In this document: in pieces, positions 38,971-49,047 of the stretch
Position numbering within the stretch: the stretch's first letter is position 1
Layout: each line of letters opens with the position of its first letter
NCBI GenBank assembly: GCA_013365365.1
Contig: JABVXU010000109.1
Span: 1-64,000 of the forward strand
Reading direction: 5' to 3'
DNA from: Cruorifilaria tuberocauda
Lineage: Eukaryota > Nematoda > Chromadorea > Rhabditida > Onchocercidae
Length of the DNA stretch: 64,000 nucleotides
The notes under the pieces: model-generated
What the model was told of the DNA's origin: nothing
The model's input: the letters and a program-made list of their open reading frames with translations, nothing else
Database searches by the model: none
Translations under genes and position numbers: made by a program

Positions 38971-38999
38971 GGGGTAGGGACGCTGGGGAAAGGGAAGGG
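38971..38999 (+). other. G-quadruplex motif
   Basis: Five runs of three or four G separated by loops of 2, 5, 3 and 2 bases (GGGG-TA-GGG-ACGCT-GGGG-AAA-GGG-AA-GGG). This satisfies the usual G3+N1-7 pattern with one run to spare. It is exceptional in this AT-rich window and lies in the IP6K/syntrophin divergent gap. Confidence 0.75.
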
Positions 39000-40174
39000 T
39001 CCTTCGTCGTAAAAGCAGCGAGTCATATTCTCTGTGAAAAAATAAATATTTCATTCGTTTCAAGCATGAGAACCTAACATTTTAAGGTTTAAAAAACATG
39101 AATTTTTTATTGATTGGAAATTTTATCAGAGAGTTATTGAATATTTTATGAATAAAGCAATCATGAGTGAATAAAAATTGTTACTATAGGTAAAGCTCAA
39201 TAGCCCAATTAGATTTAAGTGGTTAAGATGAAAAGGAATGGATAATTTTAAACATATTTGCAAAAATAAACGTATAGTAATTCAATACTTCAAGAAGTAT
39301 TGAATGTATACATTAAAAAAACTTATAAATCGTTTGGAACTTAAGAAGGTTAACGTAAAATTGGAAAATATTATCAATTATTAATTTTCTGGTCGGTACT
39401 AATCGATCATTAACACTTGCATATGAATAGTAAAAGTAATAACATATTACGACAAAATACGATGAGGATAAACCAGATAGCTTTTATCACTCATTCAAGT
39501 GTTTATAATAAGACTCATCCACATTATCGAGTCGTTTGAGAAATGTTGTCTAATAGAGATACTTTTTGTTTAGATCGATCTAGAATGAAGAGGATATCTG
39601 AATGGAGAGCTTTTCAGCTGATTAGGCCTTTTTCCTTATTCTGTTTCTCTTCATAAGCCATGGTGCAAATTTGATAATAAACAAAGGATGTTTAGGTTTA
39701 GAATGTTTCTCTTCCCATTTCAAGAAAATAAGCTTATATCTTGTATTAATATGCTTCCTAAGTTTTGCTTGTTTCAACAATTTATTCCCTATGAAATTGT
39801 TTCCACATTCATCGCCATCTTTTGATCTTTTCAAGTAAAATATTAAAATTATTAGAGAAAAGAATTTTTTTTCGATCTTTTACAACTGCTAAACTTATCG
39901 GAAAAGATTTCACGGGTTAAAACGATAGAAGGTGCATGAGGTAATGCAACTAGATAATCCTGATGAAATAGCAGAAGAATTTTCGTAAATCCTTACCTGA
40001 TTCTTGGACTAAACTGTTAAACACTGAAAGTTATAAAGTCTGTTTATTTGCTAGCGCACATCAATATGAAATAAAAAGAGAAAGAAAGAATGAGACGAGA
40101 AGCGAAGTAAAGGGATCATTGGAATCTAATGATTGTAGCACGTGATATATTTGCAGAATGATAAAGTTGCAAGG

Positions 40175-43123
40175 ATGGCATCGGTGAGAGGATCTTTCCT
40201 GGATGTTTACATTGCTGGTGAATGGGTAAAGGTTTGTGCTACGTTGGATGAAACAGCATTAACGCTAAGCGCACCAGCAGATGCTGATCATGGACAGGGT
40301 GCTGATATACGTACGGTTAGAATAGTGAAGCATGATGGCAGTGGCCTAGGTATTAGCATCAAAGGGGGTCGTGATAACGATATGCCCGTTATCATCAGGT
40401 TATCTCATTTTATTTATTTTTATTGTCATGCTTATTTAATTGTATTTTTTGTATTTGTCTGACTACATATCGTGTTAATTATTTAGTAATTTATTATATT
40501 AGTTGTTCTAGATTTATTTTCAAAACATTCTTTTAGTTTCTTTCCGAAATATCATATGTATATATATTGTATTTTCAGCAAAATTTTCAAAGGCATGGCA
40601 GCAGATGAGACAGGACAATTGTTTGTTGGTGACACTATCGTTGCGGTAAACGGTGAATCACTGGAAGATGCTACACATGATGAAGCTGTTAGAGCACTTA
40701 AAAAAGCTGGACGTATTGTTGACTTACACGGTAGTTTCCCATTGATATATAATTTAAAAATTATAAGTATATATTGCTTTATTGGAAATTATTTCTCATT
40801 ATTTCCCACGATGAACTTTTAAAGTTTTCCGATTAAGAACTTGGCATTTTTCTCGGTTGTACTTTTTTTTTTTGTTTTTGCTTCCTTGAAATCTCTTTTT
40901 ACGATTGGAAATCTGGTTTAAAAGAATTGTGTCCTGCATCTTTTCATAATTTTTTTCAAATTTTAGTTCGTTTCATGCGGGATATGTGTGCTCAGCGTGA
41001 AAACTGGGTGGAACATATTCAGTGGGATGACGATTCGCGCGATCGAATCCGTAGCATTGGTTTGAAATTGGCCTTTGTGACGCGGACAACTCTCCAAATT
41101 GAAGATATCGAAAATAGAATGTTTGAAATAAGATCCCCTTCGGGACGATATACGCTCTTGTTTAGGTCTTTATGAGTTGCCATTAGTAATAAAGCTATAC
41201 TAATGTCTTAATATAGTTCCGCTTCACATTTCGGTACGATATGTTTGCACTTTCCATAATGTTAATAAATATTATTCCAACTCTTTATTTTTTGATTCAG
41301 ACATAGTAAAACAAAAACCAAAGTAAAAACATTATGAAATGGGATAAGTTGTTAAGAAAATTTTAATTTCAAAATGTTACCAGTACTTCCCTTTTTTTTT
41401 ATAGATGCAGTAATTCATTGGAAGCAGATGCTTGGTTCGAAACTATACATATTTGTTCATGCGCTTTATTAACGCAAGCATTAGCACAAGTGAATTTGAT
41501 GCTTGGCAACAATCCACAGGTGCGCAAAATGGGTTGGATTACTGAGCAGGTTGGTTCCAATTTTGTGATTCTCGTGGTAGATTTCGCACACATTTTCTGT
41601 CTTGCAAAAAGCAGTGAGACATATAAAAAATTGAGAAGTTAATTATAAATATGTTTTGATTGAATTGACTTTACCTTCGATTTAATCTACTAGATAAAGT
41701 GGTAAGCTATCGTATTTTTATCAATTTTTTTAAATCAGGCAAGACACATACCACCAAAAAGTCCTGCTATATCCATGTTAATCATTCCTTTTTGAGGGAT
41801 TTAATGAAAATGGAATAACTGTTTGGCGACCAGTATTTACAGCATTAACTTTAAATGATTTATTGTTTTACGACTCTGTCCCGATGTTGAAATCAGAATG
41901 GGCTTCTCCAAAAGTCACAAGACCACTCATTGCTACTCGCGTGGTACAGACAACATCACGGTAAAATATGCTAAATTAATTATGTTGATGCAGTAATTTG
42001 AATTTACAATTGAATTTAATAATCCAGAACTATTAACTATCTGTTAACAGTTTTTAACAGTTTCTCTATTTTCAAAAAAATTTCTCAAAACTGCGTAGAG
42101 TAATCGCTAAATTGTGGATATCGTACACAACTTAATTGGTGCATATAATGATAGGCAAGGAAATTAAATAATCGTTTCAAAATCATACGCTTGTAGCATT
42201 GACTCTACTATACACTTCATGAATTGTTTGTTTTATTGTGAATAAGAAAATAGAGAGGAGCAAAACTATAATCGTCTTTAGAACTGCTCCTGTCATAACT
42301 GGCTTGTCAGATGTGATATCATTTACAACAAGAACAGGTACCCAGCAAGGTGTTCGTTCGCATGTATTGCGTGTAGAAACACATCGAGATTTAGCTTCAT
42401 GGATAAAAAGTATCGTTACATGTACTTATGAAGCGTGCGCTAAAACTGGCCAAGTTTCATGCCGTTAGTTCATTTTTTTTTTGTTTCATTTTGCAAGTAA
42501 CAAGACAACTGTGATTCATAATATAATCTATGGTTAGTCTGGTTTTCTTCAGCACCAAATCTCTTTTCAGAACTGAATAACCTAAGATATGCTTCTTGTT
42601 TAACGTTTTATTAGCACCAATAGAAGATAGAGCTGGTTTAAGCTTCTCGAAGTGATAAGTAACAAATGCTTGTTATTTTAGGAAGCCCAATAAATTAAAG
42701 CATAAAATAGGAGTCTTAAAATGATAATTTCCAATAATACTTCTTAGTAACAGTAACTTAGCGCTTTTCTTAGTAATAATAACTTGCAGCTTGTGTTTGG
42801 CAAGATGAGGAGTGCGAATTGGTATTACAACTGGACAAAGGCATAAGTCTGATTAGTCATGATGGTCAAATTCGATGGCAATATCCATTTGAAACCATTC
42901 GGGCTACCGGTGACGACGGGAACAGATTTTTATGGATCGATTTTGGTCCACCTTCTGGCGAACAGGTGAATTATATACAATAGTTCAAATTCTGGTATAG
43001 AAATTGGAATATTAATCACATATTTTTCAGGAAATCGATTTGCTTTCATCACCAAAACCAGTTGTTTTCATTCTTCATTCATTCCTTGCTACAAAAGTTT
43101 ATCGACTCGGATTATATGCATAA
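40175..43123 (+). CDS. stn-1: Syntrophin, alpha/beta type
   Basis: Eight exons: 40175-40398, 40579-40730, 40967-41165, 41405-41549, 41797-41960, 42282-42463, 42790-42965, 43031-43123; 444 residues. It opens with the first half of a split PH domain ([20 protein letters not shown]). A PDZ domain follows ([20 protein letters not shown], then [20 protein letters not shown] and [14 protein letters not shown]). Next come the second PH half, a second PH domain ([24 protein letters not shown]) and the syntrophin-unique C-terminus ending [11 protein letters not shown]. Syntrophins are adaptors of the dystrophin complex at the sarcolemma and bring channels and signalling proteins through PDZ. The conserved KIFKG and THDEAV segments match alpha/beta syntrophins rather than gamma. 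The acceptor at 41796 is GAG; a stronger CAG at 41738 leads to a stop (see findings). Confidence 0.94.
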
Positions 43124-43679
43124 CATGCATGGGAATGACTATGTACAGTCTCTACTTCAACTGCAAATCAAAGTTTAAGTTATTGCTTAACAGCACAGCT
43201 TATTAGTATCATGCAGTACCGCTTATTGTCTGCTTTTTTTCTGCTTATAGAATATTTTTGTTATTATTGATTGGTTTAAAGTTATCATATTTCATGCTAT
43301 TTATGAATAAAAAGCTGCAATATCTTTTATAGCACAGAACAAAAATAAGAAATGTAACAAATATAGACTTTTATAAGTAAAAAAGGGATCAATAAAAAGA
43401 GCCCGGAATATTTATGCCTAATTAGTAATATCAAAAGCGGTGTACATCAAAGTCTAAAACTTCAGTATGAAACAATTTCTTTCTTCTAAAACACCCTTAA
43501 CACTTTTCAATTTCAAAAAGGGATTTCAAAGGACAGTGTTGCAAAACTGACCTCTTATAATATCTAGGAATTTTCAGATGAGCGACAAGTGGGCTTGCCA
43601 TGCAATATGTATTGCACTTCCACCAACTTTTTAATGATAATGATTTTTTCTGCTTAGAAAATGTTGTAAATCATAGGAT
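43124..43679. other. Convergent 3' region syntrophin/FCF1
   Basis: 556 bases between convergent stops. The rightward gene has AATAAA at 43306-43311. Nothing else is seen. Confidence 0.6.
43306..43311 (+). terminator. Poly(A) signal of syntrophin
   Basis: AATAAA about 185 bases after the syntrophin stop at 43121-43123. Confidence 0.45.
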
Positions 43680-45031
43680 TTAGTTCATGGGAGCACCGTA
43701 TGCATCAGGCATACGTTCTATTGAGAATCGATGTTGTCTAATGTACAAGATGGGGACACCTGGAATTTTACGAATCCTTCGCTTCAAATCTTTGTCACAG
43801 GTGGCAACTATGTAACATTTGTGCTAAAAAAGGTTAACAAGTAATATGAAATTAAGAAGATCCACTGTAACTAAATATGATTTTGTATAGATTTGAGGAA
43901 AAAATCCTTCATCCATCAAAAGATTACAAAGAAGTTGAATCAGCATAACCCACGCTTTCTTAAAGTCTGAAGAATATTCTTATACTTGAAATAAAACTAT
44001 TATACATACCTGTGTAACTCTTTGGATGATGCAATCATCGGCATATATTCCTTTATGAAAGCATGACAAACGTTTAAACCTATTATCCTTAATAATTTTG
44101 AGAGCAACTTTGCAGCGTTGTCCAAGTTTTTCCAATTCACCCAGAACACAATCCGTTACATATGGTATCGCTGCAGATCAAAAAATATTATGAATGCGAA
44201 TTGATCAACCTTGCTTCTCAATTCTCAAAAAAAATTCGAAAGATGCCGTTTTGCTATGAAACGAACCTTTTGCATATAAACAATCCATAAATCCCTGCAT
44301 AATATCGATTCTATATTTAATAGAAAAATTGACAAAATTCGTATCGATAATAATATGAAATGGTGGTCCAAGTTGGGTATTGTACTTCAAGAACATCGCT
44401 GTTGATACTTGAGGTCTGAAAATTACGGGGTGAATAAATGCAAACAATGAACTAAAAATTGCAAAATTAAGCTTAAGAAAAAGGAAGATGAAGACGTACG
44501 CTTCGACAATTTTCAACGCCTGCTTGTTGTCTTTGTTCTTCCTCCTGATAATGCGATCACTTTCCTTACTGTAAGTAAATAATTCACTTCCATCTATATT
44601 AGATCATTCAGCAGTACACTTTTGATAATAATAAGCCTGCACATCGTGACGATGAAACTTAATCGTAAGAAAAAAAGAAGTTGTAAACTGAACTTCACTT
44701 TTAATTTATTCGGACTAGGTCTTCAGTAATTACACAATTTAAAATACTAATAAAATCATACAATTTTTTTTCGATATAGAATAATCAAACAAATAAACAA
44801 ACATCCGCGAATCAGTTGGTTTGATCATTTTTGCTAGTTTCGTGGCAATTTTTTGAGTTTTTTTGAGTTTACCCTGAAGTAATCTAATGGTATTTATTGT
44901 ACATATATATAATAAATAGTATCAAGATGATTACGATAAATCATTCCGCTTCAAAAATAGTAGAAATAATAATGTGAGGTAACTTATCTAATCCAAAGAA
45001 CATTAATTAATGACAATGAATAACTTACCAT
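43680..45031 (-). CDS. FCF1: FCF1/UTP24, PIN-domain rRNA-processing endonuclease
   Basis: Six coding exons: 45031-45029, 44873-44803, 44568-44500, 44415-44267, 44170-44010, 43823-43680. They total 198 residues, equal to the human length. The basic N-terminus reads [18 protein letters not shown] as in the family. The PIN fold shows [11 protein letters not shown] (catalytic Asp), [11 protein letters not shown] (Glu), [10 protein letters not shown] (Asp pair) and [11 protein letters not shown] (Asp). It ends [14 protein letters not shown]1 works in the SSU processome in the nucleolus, cutting pre-rRNA at the 5' end of 18S and in ITS1. The ATG is the last three bases of its exon; that exon starts at a TTTTCAG acceptor (45072/45073), a good spliced-leader site. 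NDUFS4 starts divergently 390 bases away. Confidence 0.94.
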
Positions 45032-45420
45032 ATTCTTATCACACTTTTAAAGTTCCACCGATCTTCACTATTCTGAAAATTATATTCCAAAAATGCAAAA
45101 CTATTGCGCTAAAAATTGGATTTTCGTGTACAGTTTTAACGAGCCGCAAGTTATCCGTTAAATGTATGAAACAATGAAGTGTTTAAGTGTTAGTGAAATC
45201 CGAAGTGGGACTAGGTGAAGTTTTGGTAATGACGCTAAAGATGGGTTTTAGGAAAGAAAGAATTGAAGGTATATCCACAGGAAAGTAAGATGGAACTGTG
45301 TCAGTCCTCTTTAAAAACAATAATGATAATTTGATTTAATCTTTAAAATGAATTAGAATGAAAGTGAATAGCATTCATTCTCTGACTTGACTGTGGAGAG
45401 ATACAAAACATTGCTGCAAA
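45032..45420. promoter_or_regulatory. Short divergent promoter region FCF1/NDUFS4
   Basis: Only 389 bases separate the two divergent start codons, and part of this is FCF1 5' leader (45032-45072). The promoters of both genes must be in this compact interval unless distant elements are used. No clear TATA box or known motif could be assigned. Confidence 0.5.
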
Positions 45421-46776
45421 ATGATAAGTGGAAATGATCATCTGTTGTTACCATTTCGTAATATACTTTGCAGATTTTATACAAAAATGCTCTCCACGCG
45501 CACTATTTTAATGAATGCACTTGGAATTCGTTGTTTTGCTAGTAATACCGGTGGTTCAGGTATTCATTATCCGATTTCAACATTAACTCGAAAATCGATT
45601 GATGATGTATTGGAACCATCGCAAGTCCCTACAAAAATTGAAGTTTCGGATGAAATGCGAAAGGTTTGTTTCAAAATCAAATTTAGTACTTAATTCAACT
45701 GCATGTGAATGCTATTAAAACGAAGCATATATATGATAAAATAATCCTGATCACAAGATTTGGATTTGACAAGATTTGGTTTTTAGGAGTAACAAGGAAT
45801 ATCCAGTTTTAGGAATAGCAAGGAATTATACACAAGAAGTTAGCATATCAGTTTAAAAATTAGATTATAAGTTACGACAGCATTACAGCAAGCAATAGAT
45901 CTTGCGGGTGTACCTAAGGATTTTTTACGCAGTCGTCGAGTACGTATATACCGACCGGCACGTGAGGCTACGCAATCAGGCTGGGCGGGTACTAAAACAT
46001 GGAAGATTGAGCTGGATAATCGAGAGAGATGGGAGAATTCACTGATTGGTTGGTCTAGCACGTAAGTTATGCTATTGAATTATTGTCCGTATTATAGCAT
46101 TTTTTGTTGGCGAAATGCTTTTCGAATTCTTAAATTGCAGGATGAAGTTTTCTTTTGAACTTCTAAATGTTCAATAATTAATGATCTGAATTTTTTTCTT
46201 GTATCACAAAATATAGTTTAGCTGGGTTTCGTATTAAATCACGTTGAAGTTTATTGATTTTCAAGCGTAATTTCATAATTTCATATATAGTCAAGTAAGA
46301 TCTGAGTTGTCACCACTTTTGCTTGAGAATTACTGAAAAATAATGAATTCCAGATTTTGGTAGAGAAAATTTAAGAAATCTTGATGAAATAGAAAGTCGA
46401 TAAATTACATAACGATTTTGCCTAAATCTAACTTCATTCATCATTATTATGAGAATTTTCATGAATGTTATCCAATAGCAAAAAATGGTTTTGGTTAGTT
46501 TGGAATCCTTCTGTACTGATATTGATGGTAAAAGATATTTACCATTTATAGAGTAAATTGAATCATAAAATTCTGATGTTTCTTGTTTGCAGAGGTGATC
46601 CATTAAGCAATATCTCTATGACTATGGATTTTGCATCGAAGGAAGATGCCATTCGGTACTGTGAAACGAACAATTTGAATTATGAAGTGATTGAACCAAA
46701 TGAACGAATAATTAAGCCGAAAAGTTATGCGGAGAATTTCTCATGGAATAAACGAACAAGAGTTACAAGTAAATAA
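45421..46776 (+). CDS. NDUFS4: NADH dehydrogenase iron-sulfur protein 4, mitochondrial (complex I)
   Basis: Three exons: 45421-45663, 45889-46061, 46593-46776; 199 residues with the first ATG, 177 from the ATG at 45487. The second start gives the more typical targeting peptide (MLSTRTILMNALGIRCFASN); the first adds 22 mostly hydrophobic/basic residues. The mature part carries the family core: VRIYRPAREATQSGW, KIELDNRERWENSLIGWSST, DPLSNI, FASKEDAIRYC and the ending FSWNKRTRVTSK. The C-terminal RVTSK corresponds to the mammalian RVSTK that holds a PKA site. NDUFS4 (lpd-5 in C. elegans) is an accessory subunit of the N module in the matrix arm of complex I. The exon 2 acceptor was set at GCATTACAG because it keeps phase. 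Confidence 0.95.
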
Positions 46777-47510
46777 TATGCGTATAACACACTTATCGGG
46801 TCATTTTTAGGTGTTTTTAATTATCAATTTTTTCGTAACTGATGGGGTTATAATTGATGCGAGCATTGGTATTAAATAAGCATTTTTTCTTATTAAAAAA
46901 TTATTACTGTCATAACAGCTCCGAAGTATCGCTTATGCTTGTATTGTGTATTTCTATGTTTTAAAGTGCCATAGTCTTTCGTCGGATGACGGTAATAAAC
47001 AATTTTTAGTTGTATTTAGTATGAAATAATGCAAATTTTAGATTTTGAATATATTTTAAAAAATTTGACTTGTAACTTATATCACGTGCTCACTTGCTTC
47101 TGAAATATTCTAACTAATAAAGATTTCGTCGTATTTAACGTATCAGTTACATACGGTTGTTAAACCAGAAAAAATTTATTATTCCAGTTGTATTGCCAGT
47201 TTAGAGTAGGAATATTTGAATGATTGACAGGAATTATTTATATGAAATTAATTTTTAGAAGAATCGACATTTTAATCGTACCGTAGTCGCTTGGGCCTTT
47301 GTATATTATAATCCCTTCTTGAAATGTTCACGGATTTCTATTTCCATTAGCACATCTTTACACTCATATGATAGCTAAGAAAAAAGTTTTTTTTTTGTTT
47401 TAAAAAATCAAACCTCTAGAATATGTTGGTTTTCTGACCTTTCATTACTCAAACTGAGGCGTTACTTATATTTTACAAATACTGTTCAATGACTTTTTCA
47501 TGTCGAAAGA
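46777..47510. other. NDUFS4 3' UTR and intergenic region
   Basis: 734 bases to the next gene on the same strand. AATAAA at 46994-46999 is a likely NDUFS4 poly(A) signal. The rest is AT-rich. No acceptor directly abuts the next ATG, so a shared transcript is not indicated. Confidence 0.5.
46994..46999 (+). terminator. Poly(A) signal of NDUFS4
   Basis: AATAAA about 220 bases past the stop codon at 46774-46776. Confidence 0.4.
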
Positions 47511-48315
47511 ATGACTGTAGGGAAAATGTCATTAACGTTTGCGGGAAGCGCTCAAATTGGAGCGAAACCGGATAAAGCCACAATTCAAAAAATGCTTGAT
47601 GAAAATGGTCAGCTGATAAAAGTTATCGTGCGATATCAGAGTATGGGAAGGTTCGTTCAATATTTTTTCACTTATCTCATGATTTAATCAACTCTGTAAG
47701 AAGAGATGAAATCCAAGATGGAACAATGGATGTCAAATGAAGTTGCTAATTGTGTAATATGGTAATTCTGAATGAAGGCCACATCACTTTATCAAACCAA
47801 TTACATTAAAAATTAGAAAAATGATTAATACTGTATCTTGAAGCAAATCACGCTTATCTCAAATTTTTGATTACTTATTTCACTGTGTTTACCATATCAC
47901 TCATACATTAGTAATGAAAAAAATATTGAGATAGAAGTTAAAGCAAAGCTTTTGAGAAAGATTTTGTTTCAGGGCAAATGATGCTCTCCAATACCAGCAA
48001 CTTCTTCATCGAAATCTTATCTACCTCGCTTCATTAGCAGATGCTAGCATCCAGCAGGAACTTATGCAGGTATCACCGTTCTCGTCATGAAATGCTTTTT
48101 TCATATTCCTGCTGTAAAATTGTTCTGTTTCTGAAGTTTGAATTTGGAAACTTCCAATTCTAGGCTGTCTCATGTGAAGTGGATATAATTGAATAATTAT
48201 TTTAATCTTTACTTTTCTTTTTTTTGTAGAATATAAAGAAGTATTTTTGCAGAGCGACAATATAAAAAAGGAAGTTATGAGGCAAGACCTGAACTCAAAT
48301 CAGCAAAATAATTAG
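47511..48315 (+). CDS. Small SS18/SSXT-domain protein (SS18L2-like)
   Basis: Three exons: 47511-47650, 47973-48069, 48253-48315; 99 residues. Residues about 22-80 are the SNH domain of SS18 (KATIQKMLDENGQLIKVIVRYQ, then ALQYQQLLHRNLIYLASLADAS). In SS18 this domain docks on the SWI/SNF (BAF) ATPase module. The Gln/Pro/Gly/Tyr-rich activation region of SS18 is absent, so the product resembles vertebrate SS18L2, which is a domain-only protein. Function beyond likely chromatin-complex binding is unknown. The last exon has two acceptors 23 bases apart: at 48229 (GTAG|AATAT, 11 more residues) and at 48252 (TTTTTGCAG|AGCGAC, 20 more residues); I used the second. An in-frame ATG six codons downstream is an alternative start. 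Confidence 0.88.
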
Positions 48316-49047
48316 AATGAATTATTCAAAGCTCTAGCACGTGTAAATATTTCCTTCGAAACTCTCAGTCCCCAAATTCGAGTTTAAAAGGACTTTTTGA
48401 TTTTATATTGATATTTTAGCAAAGGTGCTGTTTCATATATACTGTTGTGCATAACAGAATAAATAAATGAGTGCATATTGCAATTAATCGTACATCATAG
48501 AGATAAAAAGCTATAAAAATGAGCAAGTTAAAGAAATCTCATCACAATTTGAAATAGTATACAATTAAAGAAACTCGGAAGCATGCAAAAACATGGAAGC
48601 AATGCGACGCGTAATATGAGGCCGTAGCTTGAAAAAATAAAATAGCTCACTGTGCATATGATGGCGAAAAAGTGACACTAAGAACTACTAAGCATTATAA
48701 ATACTTGAGTTCCTTCTGTGATCCCCAAAGTTATCCTGCACGATTTCATTGGGATAATTAATATTGTATGACTGGTATTAAACATAATTATAATGTAATT
48801 ACAATGATCGTAGCAACAAATAAATTATTATAGAAAAGAGACACAACTATGGGGGGGATTGAAGAGCACTCCACATCAGTATCAATAAAATTAAAGTGAG
48901 CAAAGTTTAGAATGTAAATTTCCAATCACCAAAGAATACATGTCTCGAAAAGATGGAAGTGACGGTAGAGTTGATGGCAAGGACTTCAAAAAAATATATG
49001 TCAATTAAAATCAACTAACGTTTACTTATCTATGCATTTTACTCAAA
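48316..49047. other. Convergent 3' region SS18-like/PDP
   Basis: 732 bases between convergent stops. It contains AATAAA at 48458-48463 for the rightward gene and a run of seven G at about 48851. No gene is supported. Confidence 0.55.

Larger units (their letters stand above)
37878..40174. promoter_or_regulatory. Divergent intergenic region IP6K/syntrophin
   Basis: 2.3 kb between divergent genes. It holds a CT microsatellite running into a TATATATA tract (38331-38360) and a G-rich quadruplex motif (38971-38999). An acceptor TTTGCAG sits at 40156, 18 bases before the syntrophin ATG. No exon was convincing; upstream non-coding exons of either gene are possible. Confidence 0.45.
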
